In this document: positions 61,144-64,000 of the stretch, in pieces
Layout of the letters: every line of letters begins with the position of its first letter
How positions within the stretch are numbered: the stretch's first letter is position 1
Origin: Anthopleura xanthogrammica
Taxonomy: Eukaryota > Cnidaria > Anthozoa > Actiniaria > Actiniidae
Assembly: GCA_964019055.1 (NCBI GenBank)
Contig: OZ025219.1
Coordinates: 4,049,868 to 4,113,867, forward strand
Length of the DNA stretch: 64,000 nucleotides
Direction of reading: 5' to 3'
Made by a program: the position numbers and the translations under genes
The notes under the pieces: generated by a model
What the model was told of the DNA's origin: nothing
Databases searched by the model: none
The model's input: the letters and a program-made list of their open reading frames with translations, nothing else

Positions 61144-63774
61144 ATGAGCAAAAAGTGGGGGTTTCAGCCAACAGGTCACGCCGTCAGCGAAAAACCTGGT
61201 TTTGAGAGCCAAAATGGCCATTTTTCAGTTTTTTGGGCTAAAAAGCTTTTTTTTCCAGCAAAACAGTGTTTTGGACACCTAAAATGTGCTTTTCTCGTCC
61301 AAAACTTGCGTTTAGCAGTGAAAACGTGGTGTTTTGAGCAAAAGAAAATTCTCAGCAAATTTCAAATTTTCTCAGCAAAAAACAGTTTTTTGGACCAAAA
61401 AGCACCTTTACTCAGCCAAAACCGCATTTTTTTTCGCCAAAAAGTCGTGTTTTTATCTCAAGAGGTATTTTCATGAGCAAAAAGTGGGGGTTTCAGCCAA
61501 CAGGTCACGCCGTCAGCGAAAAACCTGGTTTTGAGAGCCAAAATGGCCATTTTTCAGTTTTTTGGGCTAAAAAGCTTTTTTTTCCAGCAAAACAGTGTTT
61601 TGGACACCTAAAATGTGCTTTTCTCGTCCAAAACTTGCGTTTAGCAGTGAAAACGTGGTGTTTTGAGCAAAAGAAAATTCTCAGCAAATTTCAAATTTTC
61701 TCAGCAAAAAACAGTTTTTTGGACCAAAAAGCACCTTTACTCAGCCAAAACCCCATTTTTTTTCGCCAAAAAGTCGTGTTTTTATCTCAAGAGGTATTTT
61801 CATGAGCAAAAAGTGGGGGTTTCAGCCAACAGGTCACGCCGTCAGCGAAAAACCTGGTTTTGAGAGCCAAAATGGCCATTTTTCAGTTTTTTGGGCTAAA
61901 AAGCTTTTTTTTCCAGCAAAACAGTGTTTTGGACACCTAAAATGTGCTTTTCTCGTCCAAAACTTCCGTTGAGCAGTGAAAACGTGGTGTTTTGAGCAAA
62001 AGAAAATTCTCAGCAAATTTCAAATTTTCTCAGCAAAAAACAGTTTTTTGGACCAAAAAGCACCTTTACTCAGCCAAAACCCCATTTTTTTCGCCAAAAA
62101 GTCGTGTTTTTATCTCAAGAGGTATTTTCGTGAGCCAAAAGTGGGGGTTTCAGCCAACAGGTCACGCCGTCAGCGAAAAACCTGGTTTTGAGAGCCAAAA
62201 TGGCCATTTTTCAGTTTTTTGGGCTAAAAAGCTTTTTTTTCCAGCAAAACAGTGTTTTGGACACCTAAAATGTGCTTTTCTCGTCCAAAACTTCCGTTTA
62301 GCAGTGAAAACGTGGTGTTTTGAGCAAAAGAAAATTCTCAGCAAATTTCAAATTTTCTCAGCAAAAAACAGTTTTTTGGACCAAAAAGCACCTTTACCCA
62401 GCCAAAACCGCATTTTTTTTCGCCAAAAAGTCGTGTTTTTATCTCAAGAGGTATTTTCATGAGCAAAAAGTGGGGGTTTCAGCCAACAGGTCACGCCGTC
62501 AGCGAAAAACCTGGTTTTGAGAGCCAAAATGGCCATTTTTCAGTTTTTTGGGCTAAAAAGCTTTTTTTTCCAGCAAAACAGTGTTTTGGACACCTAAAAT
62601 GTGCTTTTCTCGTCCAAAACTTGCGTTTAGCAGTGAAAACGTGGTGTTTTGAGCAAAAGAAAATTCTCAGCAAATTTCAAATTTTCTCAGCAAAAAACAG
62701 TTTTTTGGACCAAAAAGCACCTTTACTCAGCCAAAACCGCATTTTTTTTCGCCAAAAAGTCGTGTTTTTATCTCAAGAGGTATTTTCATGAGCAAAAAGT
62801 GGGGGTTTCAGCCAACAGGTCACGCCGTCAGCGAAAAACCTGGTTTTGACAGCCAAAATGGCCATTTTTCAGTTTTTTGGGCTAAAAAGCTTTTTTTTCC
62901 AGCAAAACAGTGTTTTGGACACCTAAAATGTGCTTTTCTCGTCCAAAACTTGCGTTTAGCAGTGAAAACGTGGTGTTTTGAGCAAAAGAAAATTCTCAGC
63001 AAATTTCAAATTTTCTCAGCAAAAAACAGTTTTTTGGACCAAAAAGCACCTTTACTCAGCCAAAACCCCATTTTTTTTCGCCAAAAAGTCGTGTTTTTAT
63101 CTCTAGAGGTATTTTCATGAGCAAAAAGTGGGGGTTTCAGCCAACAGGTCACGCCGTCAGCGAAAAACCTGGTTTTGAGAGCCAAAATGGCCATTTTTCA
63201 GTTTTTTGGGCTAAAAAGCTTTTTTTTCCAGCAAAACAGTGTTTTGGACACCTAAAATGTGCTTTTCTCGTCCAAAACTTGCGTTGAGCAGTGAAAACGT
63301 GGTGTTTTGAGCAAAAGAAAATTCTCAGCAAATTTCAAATTTTCTCAGCAAAAAACAGTTTTTTGGACCAAAAAGCACCTTTACTCAGCCAAAACCCCAT
63401 TTTTTTCGCCAAAAAGTCGTGTTTTTATCTCAAGAGGTATTTTTTCGTGAGCAAAAAGTGGGGGTTTCAGCCAACAGGTCACGCCGTCAGCGAAAAACCT
63501 GGTTTTGAGAGCCAAAATGGCCATTTTTCAGTTTTTTGGGCTAAAAAGCTTTTTTTCCCAGCAAAACAGTGTTTTGGACACCTAAAATGTGCTTTTCTCG
63601 TCCAAAACTTGCGTTTAGCAGTGAAAACGTGGTGTTTTGAGCAAAAGAAAATTCTCAGCAAATTTCAAATTTTCTCAGCAAAAAACAGTTTTTTGGACCA
63701 AAAAGCACCTTTACTCAGCCAAAACCCCATTTTTTTCGCCAAAAAGTCGTGTTTTTATCTCAAGAGGTATTTTC
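61144..63774 (+). repeat. Mixed right-hand monomers
   Basis: Eight units. 61802 and 62130 repeat the 7-T-end and ACTTCCGT plus TTTACCCAGCC order of the dimer to the left, without GTGGGGATTTC. The unit start is changed to CGTGAGCC at 62130 and TTTTTTCGTGAGC at 63447. 62788 has TTTTGACAGCC and is followed by ATCTCTAGAGG near 63102. 63117 has GTTGAGC, a variant mainly found at 1.4-4 kb. Confidence 0.78.
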
Positions 63775-64000
63775 ATGAGCAAAAAGTGGGGGTTTCAGCC
63801 AACAGGTCACGCCGTCAGCGAAAAACCTGGTTTTGAGAGCCAAAATGGCCATTTTTCAGTTTTTTGGGCTAAAAAGCTTTTTTTTCCAGCAAAACAGTGT
63901 TTTGGACACCTAAAATGTGCTTTTCTCGTCCAAAACTTCCGTTGAGCAGTGAAAACGTGGTGTTTTGAGCAAAAGAAAATTCTCAGCAAATTTCAAATTT
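63775..64000 (+). repeat. Partial monomer at the right edge (p1-p226)
   Basis: The last unit is cut by the window after 226 bases. It carries the TTCCGTTGAGC variant around p164-p174 (two substitutions against TTGCGTTTAGC), as does the unit at 61802. The array continues to the right. Confidence 0.95.

Larger units (their letters stand above)
1..64000 (+). repeat. 329-bp satellite DNA array, about 194 tandem copies
   Basis: The start of the unit (ATGAGCAAAAAGTGGGGG) recurs at 37, 368, 698, 1027, 1356 and so on to 63775, almost always 328-331 bp apart. Counting these starts gives 194 complete units, all in the same orientation. Most units differ from the commonest form by only a few substitutions or a change in T-run length, and several neighbours (for example 18687, 19016 and 19345) look almost or fully identical. 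The array has no interruption by unique sequence, transposon, tRNA, rRNA or gene-like coding sequence, so every stretch without a gene holds this repeat. Both edges of the window lie inside the array, so its true length is unknown. It is a eukaryotic satellite; the likely setting is constitutive heterochromatin. The species and chromosome cannot be read from the sequence, though the A-run/T-run design favours a bird. Confidence 0.98.

Noticed and set aside
37..64000. Hundreds of open frames of 60-302 codons as protein genes
   Set aside because: They are the same few frames of one repeat. The unit length (329) is not a multiple of three, T-run indels shift the frame freely, three or more frames on both strands are open at once, and the peptides are low-complexity Phe/Lys-rich strings with no recognisable domain.
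1..64000. CRISPR array
   Set aside because: CRISPR repeats are short and separated by unique spacers. Here the whole 329-bp unit is repeated without unique spacers and there are no cas genes.
1..64000. Tandem gene cluster such as rDNA, 5S rDNA, histone or snRNA genes
   Set aside because: No 5S or other RNA polymerase III internal promoter, no rRNA or tRNA-like sequence and no histone-like protein is present in the unit.
1..64000. Bacterial or phage accessory region with a defence system
   Set aside because: There are no genes, operons or phage modules. A homogeneous 64-kb array of a 329-bp noncoding unit with higher-order repeats is a eukaryotic satellite pattern.
1..64000. Assembly artefact made by repeating one unit
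   Set aside because: Unit-specific variants, nested higher-order blocks and a chimeric unit show real sequence differences along the window. Copy number could still be wrong in the near-identical parts.
37..64000. One array-wide higher-order repeat as in human alpha satellite
   Set aside because: Block sizes of 2, 3, 4, 7 and 12 units appear in different places and none covers the window. The structure is local and patchy.

Overview
The whole 64-kb window is one uninterrupted, head-to-tail satellite DNA array. The basic unit (monomer) is 329 bp and 38% G+C (126 G/C in the 329-bp unit at 12097-12425). About 194 complete copies lie in the same orientation between 37 and 63774, with a 36-bp partial unit at the left edge and a 226-bp partial unit at the right edge. 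No flanking unique sequence, transposon, RNA gene or convincing protein gene is visible. The many open reading frames are the same few frames of the monomer read again and again; they are open because the repeat is built from A-runs and T-runs and has few stop codons.

A homogeneous array of this size with local higher-order repeats points to a eukaryotic chromosome: centromeric or pericentromeric heterochromatin, or a heterochromatic sex chromosome or microchromosome. The monomer has a clear inner design. A-runs and T-runs of 3-8 bases alternate about every 10 bp, separated by about 5-7 more G+C-rich bases. This gives degenerate sub-repeats of about 20 bp and a looser period of about 41 bp (329 is about 8 x 41). 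As I remember the literature, the same design describes avian repeats: the chicken W-chromosome XhoI and EcoRI families (about 21-bp inner repeats) and the 41-42-bp CNM/PO41 repeats of bird microchromosomes. A bird is therefore my leading guess, but the window alone does not prove it.

Layout. 1-9254: the most variable monomers, with many private substitutions and small local blocks. 9255-10778: three units shortened to 288 bp by the same 41-bp loss. 10779-13414: dimer and trimer higher-order repeats. 14073-16053: a 990-bp trimer present twice. 16054-22965: very uniform monomers. 22966-29216: a 7-unit segment present twice, 12 units apart. 30533-44356: patchwork sharing a GA variant in the T-run spacer, with a tetramer seen three times and an n-a-b trimer seen three times. 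44357-46673: units lengthened by 1-3 bp, with a 662-bp dimer. 46674-48646: uniform monomers. 48647-58183: nested trimers and a 7-unit block. 58184-64000: dimers and a mixed tail.

The layout is that expected from repeated unequal crossing-over and gene conversion: many short, local, independent amplifications rather than one array-wide higher-order repeat. Any function would be structural (curved DNA, nucleosome phasing, heterochromatin or kinetochore chromatin), not coding.
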